Shown here piece by piece: positions 16,561 to 26,380 of a DNA stretch of 64,000 bases (position 1 is the first letter of the stretch; every line of letters begins with the position of its first letter). Under the pieces are notes generated by a model. The model worked only from the letters and a program-made list of their open reading frames with translations. It had not been told where the DNA came from and searched no databases. This DNA is from Nonomuraea solani (GTDB lineage: Bacteria > Actinomycetota > Actinomycetes > Streptosporangiales > Streptosporangiaceae). The stretch lies in assembly GCF_900108335.1 (NCBI RefSeq), contig NZ_FNVT01000026.1, forward strand, positions 81,542-145,541. Reading direction: 5' to 3'. Position numbers and translations under genes: made by a program.

Positions 16561-19137
16561 TCAGGAGCGGCTGGATGCTGAGGGTGCGCCGGGGTCGCCT
16601 TCGTGAGAGGCGTGGCCGGGTGCTGTGCTTGCGGTTGGTTCGGATGCCTGGCCCTGGCCTATGTGCCGGGTGACTGTCGGTCCGGTGAACCGCTGGCGGG
16701 ATGCTTGGCGGATCTCTTCTGCGCGGCCCTCGATCACCAAGGGGAGGGGTCGGGTGCGCAGGGTGAAGGCGGAGGTTTGCTGGCCGTTGATGATGAGGCG
16801 GGCGGCGGCTTGGTAGGCGCCGAGGTGGGTGAGGTCGTGCGGGCTGATCAGCGGCGCGGTGTGGTGTTTGAGCTCGGCGGCGTCTTTGGGTGAGGCGTTG
16901 AAGTAGATCTTGTTGCGGGCGTCGGCGGACAGGGCTTCGCGCAGATCGCTCGGGAGCTGGTCGAGATGCTGGTGGGCCAGAACAAGCGAGAGCCGATAGC
17001 CGCGCGCCTCGGCCAGCACGTCGTTGACGTGGCCGGGCAAATGCAAGAAATTGTGACACTCATCGATCACCAGTGACGCGTCCGGCCGGTCGGCCTCGGA
17101 CAGGTGTGAGCGGCGGGTGGCGGCTTGCCAGGTGTGGGCGAGCAGGATGGAGCCGAACAGCCGGGCCGCGTCGTCACCCAAGACGCCCTTCGGGAGCCGG
17201 GCCAGGACGAGGCCGCCTCGGTCGAGGAGCCGGCCGATGGGGACGGTGGTGTCCGGGCTGGCCAGTGCCTGCCGGACGAACGGGCGGAGCAGGACCGCGC
17301 GGAGTTTGTTCATGACGGGGCCGATGACGGTGGCTTGTCCGGCTGGGGTGAGGGCTTGGTAGGAGTCCCAGAAGCCGGTCAGCAGTTCATCGCGCAGCTC
17401 GGCCGTGGTGCGGGCGCGGAACGCCGCGTCGGTGAGCAGCCGGGGCACGTCGGCCAGGGTGGCTTTGCGGCCCAGGACGTGCGTGAGGGTGAGGCAGGTG
17501 GAGCGGAGCAGGTCATCCACCCGCGGTCCCCAGGCGGAGGAGAAGCAACGGTGGAAGATGGTCACGACGGAGTCGACCGCGAAGGCCGGATCATGCCCGG
17601 CGAGAATATTGATCGACGGTGGCGGGGCCGCGTCTTGCGGGTCGAACACGACCGTCTTGCCGATGGCTCGCTGCGGGAGTCGGTTGAGGATGTCGGTGAC
17701 CAGGTCACCCTTGGGGTCGATGACCAGGGCGCCTCGGCCTGCTGCGGCGTCGGCAAGGACGAGGTTGGCGAGCAGGGTGGATTTGCCGACGCCGGTGCCG
17801 CCGAGCACGTGCGTGTGGTGCCGTCCGTCGGCCACCGGTAGTGCGACGGGCCGCCGTGGGCCGCTGTCGGCGTCGCCGAGGATGCGGGCGGTGCCGCCCC
17901 CGGTGGTGCGGGGTATGGCCGGGGACGGGGCGATGGGGCGGGCTCCGGCGCGGGTGATGCCGGGGGCGTCGATGTCCCAGGGCAGGTGGGCGAGCGCGGC
18001 CAGCTCGGTGACGGACAGCAGGTAGCCGCCGTCGAGGCGGCGGGAGCCGATTGCGCGGCCGGGCCGCCGGAGGCGGGCTCGGCGCAGGTACTGGTGGCCG
18101 CCGGTGAACAGGGCGAAGACGCCGGCCAGGGTGTGTGCCTCGCCTCGTAGCCAGCCGCGGACCAGAGCAGAGGCGCTTGTGCCGTTGTGGTTGCTGGTTG
18201 CCGAGGTGCTTGCGGAGCCGGGTGCGCGGCTGGTGGCGACGGCGTAGCGGATGGCGACGGTGTAGCGCGGCTGACCGGCCTTGGCCAGGATGGTGCGGAT
18301 CTGTTCGGCGCGTTCGGGGAAGTCACGGGCCAGATCGCCCGTGCGGTGGTGGTCGCGGCTGCTGGTGGGCAGGGGCAGGATCGCGTCGAAGACGCGGCCG
18401 AGGTGGTGGCGGCTGCCGCCGCCGCGCAGGTGGGCGGCTGCCTGGTAGGCGTGCCGCAGCCGTCTGCCGGTGGTCGGCCGGGCCAGGATCTGGACGACGG
18501 CGTGCTCGCCGTCGCGCAGTCCGCCCATGGCTTCCAGCAGGGAGCGGACGGGGTCATGGTCGTGGTCGGTCTTGAGCGGGAAATGCTCGGGCGCGGCCAG
18601 GACCAGTCGCCCGCCCGCGACCTCCGCCCCCATCGGGAGGGGCGAGGCGGCAGGGCTGGTGGTGGTAGTCGCGCCCGGCCAGGCGGCCTGGATGGCCTTC
18701 TCCACGATGCCGGGCGGGATGCTGCCGGGCACCCACAGGCGGATGCGGACTCCGGCGTCGCTGCCGCAGTACTCCCACACCAGATGCGGCTGGCCGGTGA
18801 AGAAGCGTTTCCACGCGGGCCGCAGGAGCCCGACGAGCTGGCGCCACAGCACCACGGCGCCCTCGGGATCGCTGCGCGGTGGGCTGGAGATCTCGATGAG
18901 CCGGGCTTGGGGTGCCATGTCGGCGTGCTGCAGCCAGCCGAGCAGGTACCGCACCACAGCAGCCACTGCCCACACCACCCCGACGGCCGCCGCGAGGCGG
19001 GGGCCGTAGGTGAGGGCGAGTTTGGGCAGCCGGGCGGGTAGCTCGGCCAGGAAGTCCAGGGTTTCCCGAACGTCTCGTTCGTCGATGCCGCACAGCAGGC
19101 ACGGCTCATCCTTGCTGGGTGTCGGGTTGGGCGTCAT
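16561..19137 (-). CDS. Type IV coupling protein (VirD4/TraG-like ATPase)
   Basis: 858 aa. A transmembrane stretch (~40-68, YGPRLAAAVGVVWAVAAVVR) precedes a long central region and a C-terminal ATPase. Walker A is GGTGVGKST (about 444-452) and Walker B is SLVIDECHNF (about 684-693). TraM-recognition-like sequence follows (RGYRLSLVLAHQHLDQLPSD). Coupling proteins carry the relaxosome to the membrane channel. Its start overlaps the VirB4 stop (ATGA at 19134-19137), placing it in one transcript with the secretion ATPase. Length and domain order match actinobacterial VirD4-like proteins. Confidence 0.9.
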   Translation of the reverse strand: MTPNPTPSKDEPCLLCGIDERDVRETLDFLAELPARLPKLALTYGPRLAAAVGVVWAVAAVVRYLLGWLQHADMAPQARLIEISSPPRSDPEGAVVLWRQLVGLLRPAWKRFFTGQPHLVWEYCGSDAGVRIRLWVPGSIPPGIVEKAIQAAWPGATTTTSPAASPLPMGAEVAGGRLVLAAPEHFPLKTDHDHDPVRSLLEAMGGLRDGEHAVVQILARPTTGRRLRHAYQAAAHLRGGGSRHHLGRVFDAILPLPTSSRDHHRTGDLARDFPERAEQIRTILAKAGQPRYTVAIRYAVATSRAPGSASTSATSNHNGTSASALVRGWLRGEAHTLAGVFALFTGGHQYLRRARLRRPGRAIGSRRLDGGYLLSVTELAALAHLPWDIDAPGITRAGARPIAPSPAIPRTTGGGTARILGDADSGPRRPVALPVADGRHHTHVLGGTGVGKSTLLANLVLADAAAGRGALVIDPKGDLVTDILNRLPQRAIGKTVVFDPQDAAPPPSINILAGHDPAFAVDSVVTIFHRCFSSAWGPRVDDLLRSTCLTLTHVLGRKATLADVPRLLTDAAFRARTTAELRDELLTGFWDSYQALTPAGQATVIGPVMNKLRAVLLRPFVRQALASPDTTVPIGRLLDRGGLVLARLPKGVLGDDAARLFGSILLAHTWQAATRRSHLSEADRPDASLVIDECHNFLHLPGHVNDVLAEARGYRLSLVLAHQHLDQLPSDLREALSADARNKIYFNASPKDAAELKHHTAPLISPHDLTHLGAYQAAARLIINGQQTSAFTLRTRPLPLVIEGRAEEIRQASRQRFTGPTVTRHIGQGQASEPTASTAPGHASHEGDPGAPSASSRS

Positions 19138-21005
19138 AGCGGGTCGCTCTCCTCGTTGTCGTTCTGGCTGGTGGTGATCTCGGTGAAATCGGGCGGGCCG
19201 GGTGGTGGCGCGGCGTGCGCCTGGAGCAGGCGGGGCTGATCGTGCTGACCAGGCAGGTCGAGTTCGGCGAGGACCTTCGGGTCGGTCGTGGCCAGCGCCT
19301 CCTCCGAAGGCGAAGCGACAATGCTCAGAGCGGTCCGACGCGCGGGGCCTGCGACCAAGAGCGCCTCGCCACGCTCGGCGGTGAGCAGGAACTGGCGCTC
19401 GCCGTCGGTCAGGTCGAAGGCGTCGCCGACCGCGCCGATGGCCTGCGGGGCTTGGCGCAGCAGGATCTGGCCGGCGGCGTTGGCCACGATCGCCTGGCCC
19501 AGTTCCGAGCCGAGCAGGTCGGCGGCGTCCTGGGTGACGACGGCGAGCCCGGCCCAGTGCTTGCGGGCTGCTTTCGCCATCCGGAACAGGAAGCGGGCGC
19601 CCTCGGGCTCCTTCATCAGCAGCCAGGCCTCGTCCACCACAACGAGCCGCTTGCGGCGGTCGCGCGGGTTGGCCACCCGCCGCCAGATGGCATCCAGCGC
19701 CAGCAGCGTGCCGACCGCTTTCATCTCTTCGGGCAGGTCGCGCAGACAGAAGACGGTCAAGTGCCCCGAGGGGTGAGTGGTGGTGGGGCCATCGAACAGC
19801 TCGCGGTAGGAGCCCGTCACGTAGGGGGCGAACTGCACGGCCAGCTCGGCCTCCGGGGAATCGGCTGCTTGTCCGCTTCCGGTCAGGGTGGCGACCAGAT
19901 CGGCCAGGAGCGGTGCGGGCCTGCTCCAGGTGGCGGGTTCACGGGTGATCCCGGCAGCCTGGTAGGTGGCGATGATCGCGGAATCCAGGACCGCGCGTGT
20001 CTGCGCGGTGAGCGGTGCGCCACCGAGCATGGTGGCGCACAGGGTTTGCAGGAACATGGCCCGCCGGGACAGCACGTCATCGTGGGGGCCGTAGCTGGCG
20101 GGCAGGTCGAAGGGGTTCCAGCGCACCCCGGCGGCGCCGAGCCGCAGGCAGGTGCCGCCGACCGCGCAGGCGAGGCGCGCGTATTCGTCTTCGGGGTCGG
20201 CGACCGCGACCTCGACCCCTTGATAGAGCAAGCGGAGGGCTTCGAGTTTGGTGAAGAAGCTCTTGCCAGCGCCGGAGCGGGCCAGGACGACGGAGTTGTG
20301 GTTGTCCTGGGCGAAGCGGTCCCACACGACGACGCCGGAGCTGGTGGCGCTCAGCCCGTACAGCACCCCGGTCTCGCCGACGGTCGTGGCGAGGTCGGGC
20401 GAGGTGAACGGGAAGGCCGCGGCCAGCGCCGTGGTGTTGAACGTGCGTGTGGCGTTGAGGGAGTCCACGCCCAAGGGCAGCGTCGTGGTCCAGCCCTGCA
20501 AGGCGCGGAACGTCGCCGGTTGGGCATCGAGCAGCAGCGATGATGCCAGCGCCCGGACGCGCTCCACCTCGGCGGCCAGCTCGGGTTCTGTGGCGGCGTG
20601 GATGGTGAGGTAGAGGCCGACCTTGAACAGGCGGCCGTGGCCTCGGGCGAGCTGGTCGGCCAGGTGGGTGGCGTCGTCGGCGGCGGCTTCGGCGGCGAAG
20701 TCGGCGAGCCTGCCATGCTGGGCGTCGGAGCGGCTGGCCGATTCCAGGCGGGCGAGCTGGCGGCGCAGCCGCATGGCCGCGACCTGCTGCGGGATCGGCT
20801 CGATGTGCAGGGAGACGTCGAGGTGGCCGGGGTAGGTGAGCAAGGGCTCGAGCCATCCTGCGCCGACCTCGCGCGGGTAGCCGGTGACGGCGAACGACGC
20901 GCAGACCGCGCTGGGCAACGTCAAGGTCCGGACGCCGACATGCGCCGACCCAGGGTGAGCGAGAGCGCTGGGCTGGTGGTCGCGGTTGCGGCGGCGTAGT
21001 TTCAC
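19134..21005 (-). CDS. VirB4-like type IV secretion ATPase
   Basis: 623 aa from GTG 21005, which overlaps the PrgI stop (GTGA). Walker A is ARSGAGKSFF (about 240-248), Walker B is LVVVDEAWLLM (about 452-462), and a downstream WAGLAVVTQDAADLL motif is typical of VirB4/TrwK/TraE ATPases. The N-terminal half (YPGHLDVSLHIEPIPQQVAA) is the usual VirB4 membrane-proximal domain. It powers assembly of the conjugation channel. The much longer open frame extending upstream through the PrgI gene is an artefact of GC bias. Confidence 0.9.
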   Translation of the reverse strand: MKLRRRNRDHQPSALAHPGSAHVGVRTLTLPSAVCASFAVTGYPREVGAGWLEPLLTYPGHLDVSLHIEPIPQQVAAMRLRRQLARLESASRSDAQHGRLADFAAEAAADDATHLADQLARGHGRLFKVGLYLTIHAATEPELAAEVERVRALASSLLLDAQPATFRALQGWTTTLPLGVDSLNATRTFNTTALAAAFPFTSPDLATTVGETGVLYGLSATSSGVVVWDRFAQDNHNSVVLARSGAGKSFFTKLEALRLLYQGVEVAVADPEDEYARLACAVGGTCLRLGAAGVRWNPFDLPASYGPHDDVLSRRAMFLQTLCATMLGGAPLTAQTRAVLDSAIIATYQAAGITREPATWSRPAPLLADLVATLTGSGQAADSPEAELAVQFAPYVTGSYRELFDGPTTTHPSGHLTVFCLRDLPEEMKAVGTLLALDAIWRRVANPRDRRKRLVVVDEAWLLMKEPEGARFLFRMAKAARKHWAGLAVVTQDAADLLGSELGQAIVANAAGQILLRQAPQAIGAVGDAFDLTDGERQFLLTAERGEALLVAGPARRTALSIVASPSEEALATTDPKVLAELDLPGQHDQPRLLQAHAAPPPGPPDFTEITTSQNDNEESDPL

Positions 21006-21958
21006 GGTGTGCTCCCGGTGGTTGAGGTGATCAGTTCGTCGGGCAGGGCCTGGCCGAGCGGGTGCCGGCCGCCTGGGTCGAGGCACTCGGCCAGCGCCTG
21101 GCCGGCTTGGTCGGCGTCGAGGACGCGGGTGGCGATGCCGAGTGCGGCGAGGCTGCGTTCGGCTTCTGCGGCTCGGCGTAGGACGACGGCGGCGCTGGCG
21201 TCCCGGCGTACGGCGCGGCGTCCCTGGTGGGTGGTGGGGTGGTCGCGGAGTACGACGAGCACCTGCCGCATCAGCAGCTCGCGCGAGTCGTTCAGCTCGG
21301 CCAGGTAGTCGGCGTGTTCGCGGGCGGCTGCGGCCAGGGCGGCGTGTGGCAGCACCTGTGCCTGCTGTTCGATGGTCTCGATCAGGTCGGACAGGTCGGC
21401 GGGGCGGGCGCGGGCGAGGATCTGCACGGGCGCTTCGAGTGAGTTCAGCCACCGCCCGAACGCCCCGACCAGGGCCGTCTGTTCGCTGGTGGTGCGCAGG
21501 TGGAAGGACAGGGTGCTGGTCTCCACCAGTACCGCGACCCCTCCGTCAGCCAACTCGAGGGCGCCGTCGGTGCGGATCGCCCGCACCGGCAGGCGCAGCG
21601 GGGCGGGCAGCGTGCCTCGCAGGCGGCACCACCGGGGCGGCTCGGCGATCCCCTCGGGCGCCGATACGAGTCGTTTGCGGGCGCGGGTGTGGAGCAGGGC
21701 TGCCAGGGCGAAGCGGTCCAGGCTGAGTCCGTCGCGTCGGCCGAGCGCGATGGTCAGGCCGAGCGCCAGCAGCGGGAGCATGATGGCGGCCAGGATGATG
21801 ACGGGCAGGAGCTGGTGGAACAGGTAGTAGATGGCGGCGGCGATGCCGCCGGTCAGGGTGATGATGAGGATCTGCCGGAAGCTCAGCCCATACATGATCT
21901 TGTCAGGGGAATTAAGATCGGCGGGAATGTTCATGATCAAGGGTTCGGGCTCGTTCAC
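21002..21958 (-). CDS. PrgI/VirB3-like membrane protein with SCO6880-type extension
   Basis: 318 aa. The N-terminal ~90 residues are the PrgI family: a leading IPADLNSPDKIMYGLSFRQI, then two membrane helices (LIITLTGGIAAAIYYLFHQL and LPVIILAAIMLPLLALGLTI). The rest is a soluble helical region (EAERSLAALGIATRVLDADQ) typical of the actinobacterial fused form. It is the VirB3-equivalent partner of VirB4. Both ends overlap neighbouring genes by 4 nt. Confidence 0.85.
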   Translation of the reverse strand: MNEPEPLIMNIPADLNSPDKIMYGLSFRQILIITLTGGIAAAIYYLFHQLLPVIILAAIMLPLLALGLTIALGRRDGLSLDRFALAALLHTRARKRLVSAPEGIAEPPRWCRLRGTLPAPLRLPVRAIRTDGALELADGGVAVLVETSTLSFHLRTTSEQTALVGAFGRWLNSLEAPVQILARARPADLSDLIETIEQQAQVLPHAALAAAAREHADYLAELNDSRELLMRQVLVVLRDHPTTHQGRRAVRRDASAAVVLRRAAEAERSLAALGIATRVLDADQAGQALAECLDPGGRHPLGQALPDELITSTTGSTP

Positions 21959-23742
21959 TGGCTGTCCTTCCTGCGCGTCTGGCGGGGTGGCGGGTCAAGG
22001 CGGAGCTGGAGTTGCCGGGGCCGGGCGGGTCGGGTGGGCATGCCGGGCAGCATGGGTTGCGCCCAGGGCGGGCGCGGGCGGATCCAGCGTCCGGTTGGCG
22101 GGGCCGGGGTGGGCGGTGTGGGTGGGCGTGCGGCGCGGGTGACTGGAAACGGCAGCGCCAGTTGGCGTCCCCGCGCGGCTGCCGATCCGGTCCGTCGCGA
22201 GCCCGATGGCGATGCAGCGGGTGGAAGATGGAGCGGCAACTGGAGTTGCTGGTGGCCGCGCGGTGCGGCCGGGGTGGGTGTGTTCACTGGTGGTGTTCCT
22301 GTCGTGGTGGTGGGTCCGCTGGTGGGCTGTGTTCCGTGTGGTCCGCCTCGTGGGCGAGGTGGTGCGGGGCCGCGCCGTGTGCCGCCTGCGGGGCCGGGCG
22401 GGCGGCGGCGTTGGCGCTGGTGCGTGGTTGGAGCGTTCCGGGTGGCGGTGCGGGCGGCCTTGCCGCTTCTGGTCAGGGCGGTTTTGGCCAGGCCGAGGGT
22501 CTTGTAGACGATCAGCGCTTTGACCAGGCGGCCGAGAAGCTGGGGTTGGGAGGGTTGCCAGACGGAGCGGGCGACCCAGCCGGGGATTTTGATCAGGATG
22601 AACAGCAGGCCGATCAGCACCAGGGCGTCGATGGCGCGCGTGACGATCGGTTTCACGGCGGCCAGGGCGGGGTCGCTGGCGGGGGTGGTGAAGGCGTCGG
22701 TGGCGTCGGTGAAGTACACCTTGAACGCCAGGATGAGGACCAGCGCCTGCAGCACTTGCATGATCAGGACGCCGGTGAAGGCGCGCCACCACAGCCGGGC
22801 GATGTGCTCGGTCTGCGGCAGCGCGTGGCACAGCAGCGCCAATGGCGCGGCGATGATCAGGAACAGCAGCAGCGCGATGCGGACGATCGCGATGAAGGCC
22901 AGGATGAGGCCCATCACCACGGCCAGGCCGATCATCCAGATCAGGAACATCTGCGGCGCCTGCAACTGCCCCAGCGGGTTGGCCAGCTTGTTGGCGAGCA
23001 GGTCACCGGCCCGCCGCCCGTCCACCCCGTCCTCAAGCAGCGCGCCGACCAGACCGTTGGCCAGATCGATGGCGTACTCGCAAAGGGTGAGCGAGAAGTT
23101 GAGTCCGATGGCGGCGACCACCACGCGCGGGATGACCTCGGCAGCGGTGGTGGAGCTCTGCACGCTGCCGTACGCCATCACGATCACACCTGCGGCCAGC
23201 ACGAACAGCGCCAGCAGCGCGTTGGCCACCACCCGCACATGCGCCGACAGCTCCTGAACCCGCGCCACCATCGAGGGCGGCGGCGAGGACAGCAGCAGGG
23301 TGCCGACGGTTTGGAAGGCGGGCTGGATGGCCTCGGTGACGATCAGGCCGAACCAGCCGTTCAACGCCCGGTTGATCTTGCAGCCGAAATCCAGCCACCC
23401 GCACTCCTCCGCCTGCCCGGCTTGCTCGGGTTCTGGTGCCGGAGTCGGTTTCGAGAAGGGAGCCGTGGGCTCGGTGCTCGGGATCGGCTGGACCGGTGGC
23501 GTCAGCATCGGCCCGGTCGGTGCCGTGGGCGTCGAGGCCGGTCTCGGCGCGGGCGTGGCGGGCGGTGCGGGTTGTGAGTTGGCCGTGGGCGAGGGTGCGG
23601 GTGGCTCGGGTTCTGCGGCAGCCGACGTGGCCGTAACGGTGAGGGTGATGGCGATGATCGTGAGGATCCGCGCCATGCCACGCCAGGCGATGGCCAGGAG
23701 CATGCCTGCCCGGTGCAGGCGCGGTGGTGGGTGGCGGGTCAC
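21955..23742 (-). CDS. VirB6/TrbL-like polytopic conjugation protein
   Basis: 595 aa from GTG 23742, 2 nt after the pilin stop. A signal anchor (~22-42), then a Pro/Thr-rich segment, then a membrane domain of several helices between ~135 and 400: ALLALFVLAAGVIVMAYGSV, MFLIWMIGLAVVMGLILAFI and ALLLFLIIAAPLALLCHALP. The C-terminal ~150 residues are basic and proline-rich. Size and topology match the TrbL/VirB6 channel subunit. An ATGA overlap couples it to PrgI. Confidence 0.85.
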   Translation of the reverse strand: MTRHPPPRLHRAGMLLAIAWRGMARILTIIAITLTVTATSAAAEPEPPAPSPTANSQPAPPATPAPRPASTPTAPTGPMLTPPVQPIPSTEPTAPFSKPTPAPEPEQAGQAEECGWLDFGCKINRALNGWFGLIVTEAIQPAFQTVGTLLLSSPPPSMVARVQELSAHVRVVANALLALFVLAAGVIVMAYGSVQSSTTAAEVIPRVVVAAIGLNFSLTLCEYAIDLANGLVGALLEDGVDGRRAGDLLANKLANPLGQLQAPQMFLIWMIGLAVVMGLILAFIAIVRIALLLFLIIAAPLALLCHALPQTEHIARLWWRAFTGVLIMQVLQALVLILAFKVYFTDATDAFTTPASDPALAAVKPIVTRAIDALVLIGLLFILIKIPGWVARSVWQPSQPQLLGRLVKALIVYKTLGLAKTALTRSGKAARTATRNAPTTHQRQRRRPPGPAGGTRRGPAPPRPRGGPHGTQPTSGPTTTTGTPPVNTPTPAAPRGHQQLQLPLHLPPAASPSGSRRTGSAAARGRQLALPFPVTRAARPPTPPTPAPPTGRWIRPRPPWAQPMLPGMPTRPARPRQLQLRLDPPPRQTRRKDSQ

Positions 23743-23744
23743 GG

Positions 23745-24167
23745 TCAGGCTCCGACGATGCTTTTGAGGATGGTGACGAAGAGCGGCGCCAGGACGGCGA
23801 TGCCGTAGCCGAGGGCGGCGTAGCGCAGGGTCTTCTTGGCCGCTTCGACTTCGCCGGGGTCGCCGCCGGCCAGGATGTAGCGCACCCCGCCGACGGTCAG
23901 GAACAGGGTGGCGAGGGCGACGAGTAGGCCGACGATGACGTTGCGCAGGTTGTCGATCACCGCGTTCAGTGAGGCGGGCGCGGCCAGAACCTGACCGGAG
24001 AAAGAGACGGCGGCAGGGCTGGAGATGCGGGTGGTGGCGGCGTGGGCGATGGCGTATTCGACCAAGATGCCCAGGACGATGCCGCCGAGGATGGTCACGG
24101 CGATGAGCAGGACTTTGCAGCTGTGGGCCTGGGACGATGGGCTGGTGTGGCGCTGGCGGGATGTCAT
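23745..24167 (-). CDS. VirB2/TrbC-like pilin
   Basis: 140 aa. AGGAGACAG precedes ATG 24167. A leader helix (VLLIAVTILGGIVLGILVEY) ends in an AHA-like cleavage site. Two further helices follow (NVIVGLLVALATLFLTVGGV and ALGYGIAVLAPLFVTILKSI) with a conserved GGDPGEVEAAKK loop between them. This is the classic layout of Gram-positive VirB2-like pilins. As first gene of the leftward operon, its upstream region (24168-24469) should hold the transfer promoter. Confidence 0.85.
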   Translation of the reverse strand: MTSRQRHTSPSSQAHSCKVLLIAVTILGGIVLGILVEYAIAHAATTRISSPAAVSFSGQVLAAPASLNAVIDNLRNVIVGLLVALATLFLTVGGVRYILAGGDPGEVEAAKKTLRYAALGYGIAVLAPLFVTILKSIVGA

Positions 24168-24469
24168 GTGCTGTCTCCTGGAACGGGTTGGGCTGGGTGT
24201 GTTGGGTGGTGCGGGTGAGGTGGCGGCGCGGAGGTGCCGGGCCCGGCGCGGGGCCGGTGGGCGTCCTCCTTCGGCGAGTGAGTGTGGGTGGGCTGGGCCG
24301 GGTGACAGGGACCGGTGACCAGGTACGGGTCCCGCTGCCGGGCCGGGCGCCTTCCGCGCTGCCTTCTCAGTGGTTAAAAGACCTGGGTGAAAGGCCGAGT
24401 TAGGACATCGGGGCCAGCGGATTTTGCGTGATCTTTGCTGGCCGCGCGCCGTCGACCCTGGTGCGATCG
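24168..24469. other. 302-nt region upstream of the transfer operon
   Basis: No gene is seen. It lies between the pilin start and the end of the next leftward gene. A less GC-rich segment (TTAAAAGACC, near 24375) could contain the operon promoter. No clear inverted repeat marks an origin of transfer. Confidence 0.4.
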
Positions 24470-25495
24470 CTACAGGCTGCTGGACAGCTCGCCGGTCTGG
24501 AGGGCCTGGTGGAGGGCGGTTTCGGCGCGCTGTCGGCGCTTGAGCGCGGTGCAGTAGAGCAGGCCGCGGCGGCGGCAGTAGGAGCTGAGCGCGATGCCCT
24601 CCAGCCGGGTGGCGGCGATCAGTTCCGCCTCCTGCTCGGTGATGATCTGCTGGGCGACGGCTTGGGCCAGGAGCAGGTCCGGGTGGCCGGTCGGGTAGGC
24701 GAGCGTCCGCTGGTGGCCGCCTTCGGCCCGGTCGGTGAGGTCAGGGTCGGCCAGCGGGTGCGGCTGGCCGGTGGCGTGGGCGCGCAGGACGGCAATGCGG
24801 GTCAGCCGCGACAGCCGCAGCAGCGGGTGTGACCAGGTCAGATTCACCCGGCACAGGGCTTGCATGTAGGCCGCCAGGACGTCGGCTTCCAGGTCCTCAC
24901 GGTCCATCCGTTCGGCTGGGATGGTGTCGGCGAGCGCTGCGATGAGGCGGCGCAGCATCGGGATGGCCAGGGTGACGGCGGCGACCATCCACGCTCCTCG
25001 CTGGGTGCGGGCCTGCTCGATGAGGTGCCGCCACACGTGGTCGCGGGTGGTGCGGGAGCAGGACGGGTGCAGCAGCATCGCGCGCAGCTCGTGGAGCGGG
25101 ATCAGCCGGGCCGGAAGCTCGTGCCCGAGCAGTGCGCCGTCGGCCGACAGCGGGTCCGGGCCGCGCATGAGCAGGTTGAAGGCGTGCTCGGCCGCATCCA
25201 GCGGCAGCGCCCCGCCCAGACCCAGATGGGCGTCGAGGAGATCGGACGCCTGGCTGTGGTGCGCGTCGTCTGCGTCGAGGCCGCCGGTGGACAGCGCTTC
25301 AGCCGGGGCCGGGCGGGTCCTGGGCAGGTGGGGCGGGGTCGGGCCGGTAGCGGCCGGACGGTCGGCGGCTGGGCCGGTGATGGTCTCGCTGGCGCTGGCC
25401 GCATCGGTGGTGTCGGTGGCGAGGCGGATCGAAGGGTGAGACAAGGCGACGCTCCCGAGAAGGCGTGGTCGGTTCGGACGTCGCCATGGCGCCAC
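24470..25495 (-). CDS. Sigma-factor-like / helix-turn-helix protein of the element
   Basis: Up to 341 aa from GTG 25495; a TTG near 25447 with GGGAG before it is an alternative start. The N-terminal ~70 residues are low complexity. Residues ~195-250 (DLEADVLAAYMQALCRVNLT, then LRLSRLTRIAVLRAH) and ~290-335 (QQIITEQEAELIAATRLEGI, then SSYCRRRGLLYCTALKRRQR) resemble sigma region 2-like and region 4-like helices. Proteins of this type are common in actinobacterial integrative elements and are usually annotated as hypothetical. It precedes the transfer operon and could regulate it, which is inference. Confidence 0.5.
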   Translation of the reverse strand: MAPWRRPNRPRLLGSVALSHPSIRLATDTTDAASASETITGPAADRPAATGPTPPHLPRTRPAPAEALSTGGLDADDAHHSQASDLLDAHLGLGGALPLDAAEHAFNLLMRGPDPLSADGALLGHELPARLIPLHELRAMLLHPSCSRTTRDHVWRHLIEQARTQRGAWMVAAVTLAIPMLRRLIAALADTIPAERMDREDLEADVLAAYMQALCRVNLTWSHPLLRLSRLTRIAVLRAHATGQPHPLADPDLTDRAEGGHQRTLAYPTGHPDLLLAQAVAQQIITEQEAELIAATRLEGIALSSYCRRRGLLYCTALKRRQRAETALHQALQTGELSSSL

Positions 25496-25812
25496 AGCGC
25501 CCAGACAGAAACCGGGCAGGAACCGGGCAGGAAATGATCAGACATCGGGCACGGCAAAGATCACTCCAGCTTCCGGTCACGCTCCGAACCCACGGGTGAC
25601 CTGCGAAAACACTGAGGAGTGGGAGTTTGCGCCCGTCGAGAAGCACGAAGACAGGATCCAGGGCATCGAACTAAGAAAACAGCCTTGACCTGCGGTAATG
25701 CGATGACGCCGAGATTTTCGGGGTCAAGGTTGCGTCAAAGCGCTGGACCGGAGCCCGAACCCCGTGACATGCCCTGGATTGCCGCTGCGGGGATCGGCCT
25801 GCGCCGGGCCGC
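25496..25812. other. 317-nt intergenic region with 13-bp motif
   Basis: No gene is seen. It contains the direct repeat GAAACCGGGCAGGAACCGGG near 25510-25535, the 13-bp motif at 25598-25610, and a TTGACCTGCGGTAATGCG segment at 25685-25702 that shares the GACCTGCG core. It is probably the control region for the sigma-like gene. Confidence 0.45.
25598..25610 (+). repeat. 13-bp motif GACCTGCGAAAAC, copy 2
   Basis: Identical to 26381-26393 and to the reverse complement of 6549-6561. The preceding bases (GTG) are shared with copy 3. It lies ~100 bp upstream of the sigma-like gene start. Confidence 0.55.
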
Positions 25813-26235
25813 TCAGAGGCTGTCCCCAGGGCCGGACGGCCGGGTGGGAAAGGTGCTGGGCGCGCTGGTGCGGAGCATGCGCTCTTCGGCCTGGGCGCCG
25901 GCGATGACGGCCGAGACGGCTTCGGCGGAACGGCGGGCCGCCAGCTCCCGGACCTCCTGAGGTGGGTCGCGGTCATCAATGATGATGAGCGTTCCGTCGT
26001 CGGCGGCGTGGGTCCGGACCTTCCAGCCGAGCCGGCGTCCGGCCGTCCGCGCGGCTCGTCGGACTTCGGCCGCCTCACCCGCATCCCCCAGTTCGGCTAC
26101 CGCGTCGCGGGTGAGGACGAGCTGGCCGTAGAAGCCGCGGTACTCCGGCTTGAGGCAGGCCGACATCATCGCCTCGATCTGTGCGACGAGCTTGGCGAAG
26201 CGGCGTTCGGCCAGTTCGTCCTTCTGGCGCGGCAT
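25813..26235 (-). CDS. Hypothetical protein
   Basis: 140 aa. GGGAGG lies 8 nt before ATG 26235. It is a soluble, charged protein with a helical N-terminus (AERRFAKLVAQIEAMMSACL) and a central beta segment (WKVRTHAADDGTLIIIDDRD) that may form a small alpha/beta fold. No family is recognised. It precedes the sigma-like gene in the same direction, separated by a control region. Confidence 0.6.
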   Translation of the reverse strand: MPRQKDELAERRFAKLVAQIEAMMSACLKPEYRGFYGQLVLTRDAVAELGDAGEAAEVRRAARTAGRRLGWKVRTHAADDGTLIIIDDRDPPQEVRELAARRSAEAVSAVIAGAQAEERMLRTSAPSTFPTRPSGPGDSL

Positions 26236-26348
26236 GCTGATCGCCTCCCGCTCATGGCACGCCTCGGTGTGTCCTCATCTCAGGGTAGGTCGCACGGGGT
26301 CAACGGCGGGCGGGTGCCCGTGATGGAGCCGGTGACGGACATTGCCCG

Positions 26349-26372
26349 GAAACTGTCCGGAAACTGTCCGGA
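26349..26372 (+). repeat. Tandem GGAAACTGTCC repeats
   Basis: An 11-bp unit occurs twice in direct succession, preceded and followed by partial units, immediately before the third 13-bp motif. This could be an operator array or iteron-like cluster. Confidence 0.4.
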
Positions 26373-26380
26373 GCGGCTGT